From: Kuafuiihalomonas sp050331295
Lineage (GTDB): Bacteria; Myxococcota; Kuafuiibacteriia; Kuafuiibacteriales; Kuafuiibacteriaceae
Length of the DNA stretch: 64,000 nt
Assembly (NCBI GenBank): GCA_050331295.1
Contig: JBHJGZ010000001.1
Location: 372,001-436,000, forward strand
Reading direction: 5' to 3'
Shown here: piece after piece, positions 32,700-41,288 of the stretch
Layout: every line of letters begins with the position of its first letter
Position numbering within the stretch: the stretch's first letter is position 1
Notes under the pieces: generated by a model
Seen by the model: the letters and a program-made list of their open reading frames with translations, nothing else
What the model was told of the DNA's origin: nothing
Databases searched by the model: none
Position numbers and translations under genes: made by a program

Positions 32700-35600
32700 T
32701 GAAGGCGCTGCTGTTCAATCCCCGGTTGGTGGCGACCTTCGTGGGCCTGTTGGTGGTGGCGGGGCTGGCCAGCCTCGGCACCATCGTTCGCCAGGAAGAT
32801 CCCACCATCACCAACGGCATCGGGGTCATCGTGACGCCGTATCCCGGGGCCAGTGCCGAGCGGGTCGAGCGGCTGGTGACCGAAAAGGTCGAAGACGAGC
32901 TCCAGGAGCTGGCGGAGATCGGCACTCTTTCTTCCACTTCCCGCGACAGCGTGTCGGTGGTGGTGGTGGAGCTGGACGAGCAGCTCCAGGGAAAGGAAGC
33001 GGAGCGCGCTTTCTCCCGGATCCGCGACGCGTTGAATGATGCGGAGGCCAACCTTCCGGCCGGGTCCGGAACGCCCAGCTTGGACGACGAGCGCTTCGGC
33101 GCCTACACCTGGATCGTCGGACTGCGCTGGACGGCTTCCACGCCCGCCCGTATCGGTCTTTTGAAACGATATGCGGAGGAGCTCCAAGCTCGGCTCAGGA
33201 ACATCTCGGGGACCGACACCGTCAAGGTGTTCGGGTCCCCGGAGGAGCAGGTGCTGGTGGAGGTGGACGCCGACGCGCTGAACGCAGCGGGGCTTTCGGT
33301 CCGAGACGTGGCGGGTGCCATCGCCCGAGCCGACGCCAAGGGCGCGGCCGGCATCCTTCGCACCGAGACCCTGAATGCGCCTATCGAGCTCCGGGGGGAG
33401 GTGGATTCGCTCGAACGGGTCCGACGGGTCCCCTTGAGCCTGGATGGCGCGGCCCAGCTCCAGGTCGGATATGTGGCGGACGTACGACGCGAGGTGCAGG
33501 ACCCACCTCCGGAGCTGGCATTCGTGGACGGCGCGCCGGCGGTGGTGGTGGCGGCGCAGCTGGCCACCGGTGTTCGTTTCGATGGATGGAGGGCCAAGGC
33601 ATCCGCGGCGCTCGAGGACTTCGAGCGGATCGTGCCGTCCGGCATCGAAACCCGGATGGTCTTCGACCAAACCGGCTACACCGAAGCGCGACTCTCGACC
33701 CTGGTCACGAACCTGCTGTCCGGCCTCCTCATCGTGGTGCTGGTGCTGTTCTTGACGCTGGGCTGGCGGTCGGCGGTGGTGGTGAGCCTGACCCTGCCGC
33801 TGGTGAGCCTGGCTTGCCTCGCGGTGTTGAACGCGATGTCGGTGCCGATACATCAGATGTCGGTCACCGGTCTGATCGTGGCGCTGGGGCTCCTGGTGGA
33901 CGCCGCCATCGTGATGGTGGATGCGGTGCGCTACCGGATCGCGTCCGGGATGGCGCCGATGGATGCGGCGCAGGAGAGCCTTCGACGGCTCTGGCTCCCC
34001 CTGACCAGCTCGACCTTGACCACGGTGTTGGCGTTCATGCCGATCCTCTTGCTTCCCGGCCGGGTCGGCGAGTTCGTGGGCACCATCGGCCTCAGCGTCA
34101 TCGTGGCCCTCCTGGCTTCCTGGATCATCGCGCTGGTGGTGATTCCATCGGCCGGCGCCCGATTCTTGGCGCCGGTTCGCCATGCCCCGCGCTTGGGTCG
34201 GTCCTCGTGGCTTCAGACCGGTGTGTCCTGGGAGCCCCTGGGGAGCGCGTTCGATCGTTCGCTTCGATGGAGCTTGAAGCATCCCTGGGCCTCGATGGCC
34301 CTGGTCACATTGGTGCCAACGGCCGGCGTATTGGGCGCCACCACGGTCCCCCGTCAGTTCTTCCCACCTGCCGACCGCGACCAGTTCCACGTAGAGGTTC
34401 GAATGGCCCCCGCCACCTCCATTGCCCACACCGAGGAGGTGGTCCACCGTCTGGACGGGATGCTGCGGGCCCAGCCCGAGGTTCGCTCTACCGCTTGGTT
34501 TCTGGCCCGAAGTGCCCCGCCGTTTTACTATAACCTCAAGCAGGACCAGGACGGGAACGCGGCCTACGCCCAAGCCTTGGTCGACGCGACCTCGGTTTCT
34601 GCCGTTGCCGAGGTCATCCGTCGACTGCAGCCGGAGGTCGACAGCACCTTTCCCGAGGCGCAAATCATCCTGCGGGAGCTGCTTCAAGGGCCACCCGTGG
34701 ATGCTCCGGTGGAGCTCCGGGTCTACGGGCCCGACATCGAGGTGCTTCGGAGTCTGGGCGCGGCGTATCGCCTTCGGATGAGTCGAGTGCCGGAGGTGAC
34801 GCACACTCGGGCCACGCTCCAAGCGGGAACGCCGAAGCTCTGGTTCGCGGCGGACGAGGCCCGCGCGCGCCGAGCCGGCCTTCGCCTGACCGACATCGCG
34901 CAGCAGCTGGCCACCCGCCTGGAAGGCACGGTGGGCGGCTCGCTCCTGGAGGGACCCGAGGAGCTCCCGGTCAGGGTTCGGGTCTCGAGGCCGGTGCGGC
35001 AGGACTTCGGCCAGATGACCTCCTTGGGCCTGGTGCCGGGTCCGGATGCCGGCATCCCGGTCCAGACGGTTCTTCGCACCGGGGCGGACGCCTTTGGATC
35101 TTCGGCCCCCGAGACCCTCCCGATGTCCGCCCTCGGACGCTTCGACATCGAGCCGGTGTGGGCCCGGATCCCGCACCGGAACGGAGAGCGCGTGAACATC
35201 ATCCGCGCGTACACCGAAGTCGGCGTCTATCCCGAAACGGGCCTGGTGGGCTTTCGGAACGCGCTGACCCAGGATCCGGTCCAGCTTCCGCCCGGCTATC
35301 GAATGGAGTTCGGCGGCGACGCGGAAGAGCGGGGTGAGGCGATGGCGGGGCTGTTCGCCTCGGTTCCGGTCCTGGTCTTGCTGATGGTGGCCTGCGTGGC
35401 CCTGAGCCTCAACAGCTTCCGCCTGGGCGCGGTGGTCTTCATCGTGGCTGGTCAATCCATGGGTCTCGGCCTCTTGTGTCTGACCGTCTCCGGCTACCCC
35501 CTCGGATTTCAGGCGATGATCGGCCTCATCGGATTGGTGGGTGTCGCCATCAACGCCGCCATCGTGATCTCGTCCGCCCTGAGTCACGATGCGGCGGCCG

Positions 35601-35878
35601 CCTCCGGGGACCCGAACGCGATCCAGCGGGTGGTGACGGAGGAGACCAGCCGCCACATCATTTCCACCACCATCACCACCTTCGGCGGATTCATTCCCCT
35701 CATCATTTCCGGGGGCGGATTCTGGCCTCCGTTTGCGGTGGGCATCGCGGGTGGCGTTCTCTTGAGTAGTCTCCTTTCGTTCTTCTTCGTCCCGGCTGCT
35801 TACATGCTGGTGGCTCGAAGCAGACCGGTGCGCCGAACGTTCTCGGTCGCGGGGCAGGCAGAGGTGTTCGTGCGATGA
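32699..35878 (+). CDS. RND efflux permease with atypical proton-relay residues
   Basis: A 1059-residue inner-membrane pump with 12 helices and two large periplasmic domains, the layout of AcrB-type permeases. The N-terminus (FNPRLVATFVGLLVVAGLAS, QEDPTITNGIGVIVTPYPGA) is typical. The helix-4 motif reads LGLLVDAAIVMVD: Asp401 matches AcrB D407, but D408 is replaced by Ala402. In helix 10, GLVGVAINAAIV has Ile951 where AcrB has Lys940. The substrate is unknown; drugs, detergents or lipids are plausible. Its stop overlaps the downstream TolC-type gene as ATGA. Confidence 0.93.
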   Translation: MKALLFNPRLVATFVGLLVVAGLASLGTIVRQEDPTITNGIGVIVTPYPGASAERVERLVTEKVEDELQELAEIGTLSSTSRDSVSVVVVELDEQLQGKEAERAFSRIRDALNDAEANLPAGSGTPSLDDERFGAYTWIVGLRWTASTPARIGLLKRYAEELQARLRNISGTDTVKVFGSPEEQVLVEVDADALNAAGLSVRDVAGAIARADAKGAAGILRTETLNAPIELRGEVDSLERVRRVPLSLDGAAQLQVGYVADVRREVQDPPPELAFVDGAPAVVVAAQLATGVRFDGWRAKASAALEDFERIVPSGIETRMVFDQTGYTEARLSTLVTNLLSGLLIVVLVLFLTLGWRSAVVVSLTLPLVSLACLAVLNAMSVPIHQMSVTGLIVALGLLVDAAIVMVDAVRYRIASGMAPMDAAQESLRRLWLPLTSSTLTTVLAFMPILLLPGRVGEFVGTIGLSVIVALLASWIIALVVIPSAGARFLAPVRHAPRLGRSSWLQTGVSWEPLGSAFDRSLRWSLKHPWASMALVTLVPTAGVLGATTVPRQFFPPADRDQFHVEVRMAPATSIAHTEEVVHRLDGMLRAQPEVRSTAWFLARSAPPFYYNLKQDQDGNAAYAQALVDATSVSAVAEVIRRLQPEVDSTFPEAQIILRELLQGPPVDAPVELRVYGPDIEVLRSLGAAYRLRMSRVPEVTHTRATLQAGTPKLWFAADEARARRAGLRLTDIAQQLATRLEGTVGGSLLEGPEELPVRVRVSRPVRQDFGQMTSLGLVPGPDAGIPVQTVLRTGADAFGSSAPETLPMSALGRFDIEPVWARIPHRNGERVNIIRAYTEVGVYPETGLVGFRNALTQDPVQLPPGYRMEFGGDAEERGEAMAGLFASVPVLVLLMVACVALSLNSFRLGAVVFIVAGQSMGLGLLCLTVSGYPLGFQAMIGLIGLVGVAINAAIVISSALSHDAAAASGDPNAIQRVVTEETSRHIISTTITTFGGFIPLIISGGGFWPPFAVGIAGGVLLSSLLSFFFVPAAYMLVARSRPVRRTFSVAGQAEVFVR

Positions 35879-37374
35879 GATACGCGATGGTGGTGTTTCT
35901 TGCGGCGGTGCCGGCTTCGAGCTCCGCGAGCCAGGGCGTGACGGGCGCAGGCGTCGGGGCGGAAGCCGAGACCGCGTGGACGGTGGACCGGGTTGCGCGT
36001 CGGAGCCTCGAAACCTCCAACGATGTGCACCGCGCCGAGGCGCGCCTCGACGAGGCCGCGGCTGCGCGGCGCCGGACCGCCGTCAATCTGTGGCCCCGGA
36101 CGTCGGTGGAGCTCAGCTACACCCGGCTCGAGTCCGGCGACAACGATCCCTTGGTCGGACTCGGCGTCGACCTCGGGTCGCTTCAAGAGAATATCGACAT
36201 GGTGACGGATCCGGCGGCTCAGGCGGCCCTTCAGACCCAGCTCGAGGTTCTCGATGGCTTGGACGGCTTCACCATCGACATTCCCGCCAACCGCTACCGG
36301 GTTCGGGGACGATTGGCCTATCCGCTCTCGGACCTGATCTTGGAGATCCTCCCGGGCCTCGAGGCTTCGAGGTGGGTAGAGCGGGCTCGGGCCACCGAGG
36401 TGAGGGCGGCTCGAAACGATGGCGCGCTGCAGGCGGTGGCGCTCTTTTTGGATCACGTGTTGGCCCGGGCTGCCCTGGAGGTGTCCGAGCAGGCCTTGGA
36501 GGACGCCCGAACCAACCGGGATCAGGCCGAAGCGCGCCGGGCCGCGGAGCTCTCCACCCGACCCGAAGTGCTTCGCTTCGAATCGCGTCTGGCGGAAGCG
36601 GAGCAAGAACGGGCGGCCCGGGAGGCCGACGTCCTTGCCACCGCGGCCGGCCTCCGGACGTTCCTGAACCTCGGCGGAGCCGGTCCGGTTCCGGTGGTGG
36701 CGCCGGATCCGGATCTCGGGCCGGGGAGCCCCTCCGCCACGTCGGTGGAGCGCTGGGTGCAAGCGGCCCGGGACGAGAGACCCGAGATCGAGGTTCTGAC
36801 CGCCCTCGCGGAGGCGCAACGCGAGGAGACACGAAGCCGATGGGGCGGCGCGTTTCCGAGCCTTTCGGTTTCCGCCCAGGTGGACGCGGCAGAGCCCAAC
36901 ATCGTGTTCGTGCCGCCCAATGACCGGTTTCGCACCACCGTGGCCCTCGGCGCCCAGCTCACCTGGTCTCCGGACCAGGCGGCTGCCTCGGGGCACGCGG
37001 CGGCGGAGGCGGATGCCCGCCGCCGTGAGCTCTTGGCCCGGTTGGATGCGGTCCGCGACCGAGTGGAGACCGAGGTTCGGACCGCCCACGCGCGTCTTCT
37101 GGCCGCGCGCGTCGCGTTTCAGGCTTCGCTCCGGCGGGTGGAAGCGGCGGACGAGGCCCTGCGTGGGGTGCGGGCCAGCTACGAGGCGGGCCTTTCCGAC
37201 GCGACGGCGGTCATCGAGTCGGAGGTTCAGCTGAGTCGGGCGCGGCTCTCGCGGGTGCGGGCCGGCACCGCCATCGCACTGGAGCAAGCCCGCTTGCGAA
37301 GGGCGCTGGGCGAGTCGCTGGCGGAGCCCCCAATCCCGAGGGCGGCGAAGGACTCGAAACCGATGACCCGTTGA
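35875..37374 (+). CDS. TolC family outer-membrane efflux protein
   Basis: A 499-residue outer-membrane channel completing the tripartite pump. After a short signal peptide (MRYAMVVFLAAVPASSSA) come two copies of the outer-membrane-efflux domain, rich in heptad-like Ala/Arg/Glu helices (EARLDEAAAARRR, DARTNRDQAEARRAAEL, RRVEAADEALRGVRASYEAG). SYEAGLSDATAVIESE near the C-terminus is the usual TolC-family motif. The ATG overlaps the permease stop. Adaptor, permease and channel form one coupled operon. Confidence 0.92.
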   Translation: MRYAMVVFLAAVPASSSASQGVTGAGVGAEAETAWTVDRVARRSLETSNDVHRAEARLDEAAAARRRTAVNLWPRTSVELSYTRLESGDNDPLVGLGVDLGSLQENIDMVTDPAAQAALQTQLEVLDGLDGFTIDIPANRYRVRGRLAYPLSDLILEILPGLEASRWVERARATEVRAARNDGALQAVALFLDHVLARAALEVSEQALEDARTNRDQAEARRAAELSTRPEVLRFESRLAEAEQERAAREADVLATAAGLRTFLNLGGAGPVPVVAPDPDLGPGSPSATSVERWVQAARDERPEIEVLTALAEAQREETRSRWGGAFPSLSVSAQVDAAEPNIVFVPPNDRFRTTVALGAQLTWSPDQAAASGHAAAEADARRRELLARLDAVRDRVETEVRTAHARLLAARVAFQASLRRVEAADEALRGVRASYEAGLSDATAVIESEVQLSRARLSRVRAGTAIALEQARLRRALGESLAEPPIPRAAKDSKPMTR

Positions 37375-37485
37375 GCGGCTCGCGGCGACGGCGCTCGGGA
37401 CGAGGCTGGTCGTCTGCGCAGAAAACGCAGAACGCTTCAGATCCGCACTTGAAGTCCAAGGTCAACCCGCTTCTGCGCACGGAGC

Positions 37486-39390
37486 ATGCGCTTGCGGGGA
37501 AAAGTTTCGATCTTCATCCCGAGCGTAACCTGCGGCCATAAACGGTATCATCCCCTCGTGAACGAGTGGCTGGAGGCGGATGGCCTGGGTGGGTTCGCGA
37601 TGGGGACGACGACGGGTATTCGAAGTCGCCGCTACCACGCCCTTCGATGCTCGGCGCTCCGGCCCCCCAGTGATCGCCGGATGAGTTTGGTGGGTGTGGA
37701 GGCATGGGTCGAGTCCGAAGGCGGCACGCACTTCATCAGCAGTCATCGTTACGGGGATGGCGGCGGCAGCGTCGTGCATCCCGACGGCATCGATCGGATT
37801 CAGTCCTTTGCCCCGGAGCCATGGCCCACCTGGAACTATCAGGTGCCCGGCGGTCAGGTACGCTTCGAGCTCTTGGTCCCGAGGGGGCGACCGGTCACGA
37901 TCTTGCGATGGATGTCCAGCCTCAAGGGACGCCTGTTCGTGCGCCCGATGCTGGCCGATCGAGACTTTCATTCGCTTCAAAAGAAAAACGACGCCTTTCG
38001 CTTCGGGGTCCGGACCCGGCCCGGGCGCTTTTGGTTCAAGAGCTACGACGACGCGCCGGAGCTGGTGGTCGATACCGATGCGACGTACGTGCACGAGCCG
38101 GAGTGGTTTCTGAACTTCACCTATCCGATGGAGGTGGCGCGGGGTCTGGATGACGGCGAAGACCTCGCGAGCCCCGGCGTGTTCGTGTTCGACCTGGATC
38201 CGGGAAGGCCCGTCCACTGGGTGGCTTCGCTGGACGGCATCGATTCGGCCCCGGCGCTGGTGGCGGCGGAGCGCGCGCGGCGGCTGGACCTTCCGCCCCT
38301 CCAGCGGGCGTTGGAATCGTACTTGGTGCGGCGCGGCGAGGGCCTGACCGTCATCGCCGGCTATCCATGGTTCGGGGACTGGGGTCGAGACACTTTCATC
38401 GCGCTCCGAGGGATCCGTCATCTTCCGGAAGGCGCCACCATCGCCAGCGCGATTCTGAAGGGATGGGCGGGCGTGGTCTCGCAAGGGATGTTGCCCAATC
38501 GTTTTCCGGACCGCGGCGACGAGCCGGAGTACAACGCGGTGGATGCCTCGCTTTGGTACGTGCTGGCCGCGCGGGACCAAGAGCTTCAGGGCTTTGGTGC
38601 GGGGCATCGGGAGCCGGTCTTCGAGGCGTGTCGTCAGATCCTCGATGGCTACCGATCCGGGACCCGATACGGGATCCGGATGGACGAAGACGGTCTGTTG
38701 ATGGCCGGAACGCCCGGCGTTCAGCTCACGTGGATGGATGCCAAGGTCGGTGATTGGGTGGTGACGCCGCGGATGGGAAAGCCGGTGGAGGTCCAGGCGC
38801 TCTGGCTTCAAGCCCTCGCCTTCGGGCAGAGAGTGCTGGGTGCCTACGATCCGGAGCCGGGGTTGCGAGCGTTTCGGGAGCGCTTTTGGATGGCCGACCG
38901 GGGATATCTGAAGGACGTGGTGGACGTGAACCATGAGCGGGGATCGGACGATGCGCGACTTCGGCCCAATCAAGTCTTGGCCGTCCCCCTCCTCGAGACC
39001 TCGGAGGCGCGGCGGGTGCTTCAGGCGGTGGAGGAAAAGCTTCTCACGCCGCTCGGACTTCGAAGCCTCGCTCCCGACGAAGACGGATATGCGCCTCGGT
39101 ACCAGGGTGGTGTCTTGGAGCGGGACGGGGCCTATCATCAAGGTACCGTTTGGCCGTGGCTCATCGGCCCATTCGTCGACGCCTGGCTTTCGGTGCGAGA
39201 GGACACGCGGGAGGTTCGGGCCGAGGCGCGTCGCCGCTTCGTCGACCCGCTGATGGCCCACCTTTCCCACGCCGGCCTCGGTCACGTTTCCGAGATCGCG
39301 GATGCGGAGGCGCCCCATCACCCACGGGGCGCCCCATTTCAGGCGTGGTCGGTCTCCGAGCTGTTCCGCCTGGTGCAGATGCTGAGTTAG
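37486..39390 (+). CDS. Glycogen debranching enzyme (GH133-type amylo-1,6-glucosidase)
   Basis: A 634-residue cytoplasmic glycosidase. The N-terminal domain has NEWLEADGLGGFAMGTTTG and SRRYHAL, typical of bacterial debranching-enzyme N-domains. The C-terminal (alpha/alpha)6 barrel contains GYPWFGDWGRDTFIALRG (from residue 292), DEPEYNAVDASLW and QLTWMDAKVGDW, with acidic residues expected at the active site. It probably removes 1,6-linked branch glucose from glycogen-like glucans. ATG 37486 follows GGAG. It is the first of five closely packed carbohydrate genes; the 111 bases upstream contain TCTGCG/CGCAGA arms but no clear promoter. Confidence 0.92.
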   Translation: MRLRGKVSIFIPSVTCGHKRYHPLVNEWLEADGLGGFAMGTTTGIRSRRYHALRCSALRPPSDRRMSLVGVEAWVESEGGTHFISSHRYGDGGGSVVHPDGIDRIQSFAPEPWPTWNYQVPGGQVRFELLVPRGRPVTILRWMSSLKGRLFVRPMLADRDFHSLQKKNDAFRFGVRTRPGRFWFKSYDDAPELVVDTDATYVHEPEWFLNFTYPMEVARGLDDGEDLASPGVFVFDLDPGRPVHWVASLDGIDSAPALVAAERARRLDLPPLQRALESYLVRRGEGLTVIAGYPWFGDWGRDTFIALRGIRHLPEGATIASAILKGWAGVVSQGMLPNRFPDRGDEPEYNAVDASLWYVLAARDQELQGFGAGHREPVFEACRQILDGYRSGTRYGIRMDEDGLLMAGTPGVQLTWMDAKVGDWVVTPRMGKPVEVQALWLQALAFGQRVLGAYDPEPGLRAFRERFWMADRGYLKDVVDVNHERGSDDARLRPNQVLAVPLLETSEARRVLQAVEEKLLTPLGLRSLAPDEDGYAPRYQGGVLERDGAYHQGTVWPWLIGPFVDAWLSVREDTREVRAEARRRFVDPLMAHLSHAGLGHVSEIADAEAPHHPRGAPFQAWSVSELFRLVQMLS

Positions 39391-39397
39391 GGCCGGA

Positions 39398-40168
39398 GTG
39401 AATTGGCGGGAGTGGTTCATCGAGGCCTGGGGCCTCGCGACGTTCATGTTCATGGCGTGCATCTACGCCACCGCCCTCGAACATCCCGCGTCCCCGATCC
39501 ATCACGCCATCGAGAGCGCCACCCTCCGCCGTGGCGTGATGGGGGTGGCGATGGGCCTCACCATCATCGGCCTGATTTACTGTCCGTGGGGCATGCGCTC
39601 CGGCGCCCATTTCAACCCGGCCATCACGCTGACGTTTTATCGACTGGGAAAGGTCTACCTCCGCGAAGCGCTGACCTATCCGGTGTTTCAGGTGCTGGGG
39701 GGGCTCTTGGGGTTGGGGGCGGCGAGCGTTTTGCTTTGGGGCGCGCCGGCCCATCCCCGGATTCACTTCGTGTCGACGATGCCCGGGGTCGGCGGAGCGT
39801 TCGTGGCGCTCCTGGCGGAGATCGTCATCTCGTTCATCCTGATGACCGTCGTTTTGACGTCTTCGAATCATCCTCGTTTCAAACGATTTACCGGCCTGTT
39901 CGCGGGTATGTTGGTCGCAACCTACGTCCTGGTCGAGGCTCCGGTGTCGGGCATGAGCATGAATCCGGCCCGATCGTTGTCGGCTGGACTGATGAGCGGT
40001 CGTTTCGAGGATCTCTGGATCTATCTGGTGGGTCCCCCGCTGGGGATGCTGGCGGCGGGCGAAGTCTTCGTTCGCAGGGGCCGCAGCGCGGAATGCGCCA
40101 AACTTCAGCACGACCATCGCTACGGCGAGGCGTGCATTTTCAACTGTGGAGTCGAGCAGCATGACTGA
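39398..40168 (+). CDS. MIP family channel (aquaporin/glyceroporin-like)
   Basis: A 256-residue inner-membrane channel with six helices and the two half-helix NPA signatures: SGAHFNPAITL (about 68-78) and SGMSMNPARSL (about 185-195). The Arg after the second NPA is the selectivity-filter arginine. The C-terminus ends in a His/Cys-containing tail (KLQHDHRYGEACIFNCG), unusual for this family. The start is GTG 39398, seven bases after the debranching-enzyme stop. Whether it passes water, glycerol or another small solute cannot be told; its place in a sugar operon suggests osmotic or polyol relevance. Confidence 0.9.
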   Translation: MNWREWFIEAWGLATFMFMACIYATALEHPASPIHHAIESATLRRGVMGVAMGLTIIGLIYCPWGMRSGAHFNPAITLTFYRLGKVYLREALTYPVFQVLGGLLGLGAASVLLWGAPAHPRIHFVSTMPGVGGAFVALLAEIVISFILMTVVLTSSNHPRFKRFTGLFAGMLVATYVLVEAPVSGMSMNPARSLSAGLMSGRFEDLWIYLVGPPLGMLAAGEVFVRRGRSAECAKLQHDHRYGEACIFNCGVEQHD

Positions 40169-41288
40169 TATTCGATTGAAACCATGGCCGGCAGCGATGG
40201 CGCTGCTGGTCCTTTCCTGCAGCAGCCAGGGCCAAGGTCCGGATCCGGTGCAGCAGGTTCCCGGGGTTCAGCGCCTCACGCCCAGTCCCAGGCCGGAGAC
40301 CGTCGAGTCGCCGCTGGCTCCGGATGAGGACGCCCCGCCGGGCACCGTCACCGAGGTGGGATTCACGGTCCGAGACATGGAGTCGACCCTGCTGTTCTTC
40401 GATAAGACGCTGGGAGCGGCCAAGGTGGGCGTTCGCACGGTGTCGGGCCCGGAGTTCGAAGCTTTGACGGGCATTTCAGGCGCAAAGGCGGAGGTGGTCC
40501 AACTTCGTTTGGGCAACGCCCGCATCGCGCTCAGCCACTACGAAAAGGTGCAAGGCGCCTTTCCGGAGGTTCCGGCCAGCAACGATCTCACGTTTCAGCA
40601 CATGGCGCTGGTGGTTCGGGACATGGACGAAGCCTATCGCCGGCTGAATCCCATGGTGGTCACCGCGGTCACGCCGGTGTCTCTGCAAGGACCGGAGACG
40701 ATTCCGGAATCGAACCCCGCCGCGGCCGGAATTCGGGCGTACTACTTCCGGGGACCGGAGGGGCATCCGCTGGAGCTCATCTGGTACCCGGCTGGCAAGG
40801 GGCGGGAAGCTTGGCACCGTCCCCGGGGACCGCTGCTCTTGGGCGTGGATCACACCGCCATCGCGGTGACCGACCGGGCTCGGAGTCAGGCCTTCTATGA
40901 GACTCTCGGGATGCGGAAGTTGGGGACCAGTTTCAACACCGGCATCGAGCAGGAGCGCCTGAGCGGGGTCGATGGAGCCCGGGTGCGGATCGTGGGAATG
41001 GGCGGTCCCAAAGACAGTCCGGGCGGAGTCGGCGTCGAGTTTCTCGAGTATGAGGAGCCGGGGCCGGGTCGACCGCGGCCGCGCGATCTGCCACCCAACG
41101 ACGTTCGGCACTGGGAGACCAGCATCGCGGTTCAGGACGTGGATGCAATGCTGGAGCGCCTCCGGGCGACGGAGGTTTCGGTGGTGTCGACACGGTCGGC
41201 GGAGTGTGGAGCGTGCGCGGTGGGAAGCCGCGCTGCGCTGGTTCGGGATCCGGATGGGCACGTGGTGCGATTGGTGGAGGTTCGATGA
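40161..41288 (+). CDS. VOC-fold (glyoxalase-like) lipoprotein, two domains
   Basis: A 375-residue protein starting at ATG 40161, which overlaps the channel gene by eight bases. A short lipoprotein signal (AAMALLVLSCSSQG) suggests envelope anchoring. Two vicinal-oxygen-chelate modules follow. Domain 1 (about 65-215) has TVTEVGFTVRDMESTLLFF and GPEGHPLELIWYP. Domain 2 (about 225-375) has GVDHTAIAVTDRARSQAFY, HWETSIAVQDVD and RDPDGHVVRLVEV. Metal-ligand His/Glu positions are better kept in domain 2; the first ligand is missing in domain 1. Secretion of a VOC protein is odd, and its link with the sugar operon is unexplained. Confidence 0.85.
   Translation: MTDIRLKPWPAAMALLVLSCSSQGQGPDPVQQVPGVQRLTPSPRPETVESPLAPDEDAPPGTVTEVGFTVRDMESTLLFFDKTLGAAKVGVRTVSGPEFEALTGISGAKAEVVQLRLGNARIALSHYEKVQGAFPEVPASNDLTFQHMALVVRDMDEAYRRLNPMVVTAVTPVSLQGPETIPESNPAAAGIRAYYFRGPEGHPLELIWYPAGKGREAWHRPRGPLLLGVDHTAIAVTDRARSQAFYETLGMRKLGTSFNTGIEQERLSGVDGARVRIVGMGGPKDSPGGVGVEFLEYEEPGPGRPRPRDLPPNDVRHWETSIAVQDVDAMLERLRATEVSVVSTRSAECGACAVGSRAALVRDPDGHVVRLVEVR

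Noticed and set aside
32651..35656. 1001-codon minus-strand ORF opposite the RND permease
   Set aside because: Despite its length it is the mirror of a strongly conserved gene and has no recognisable domain. Long antisense frames are expected at this GC content.
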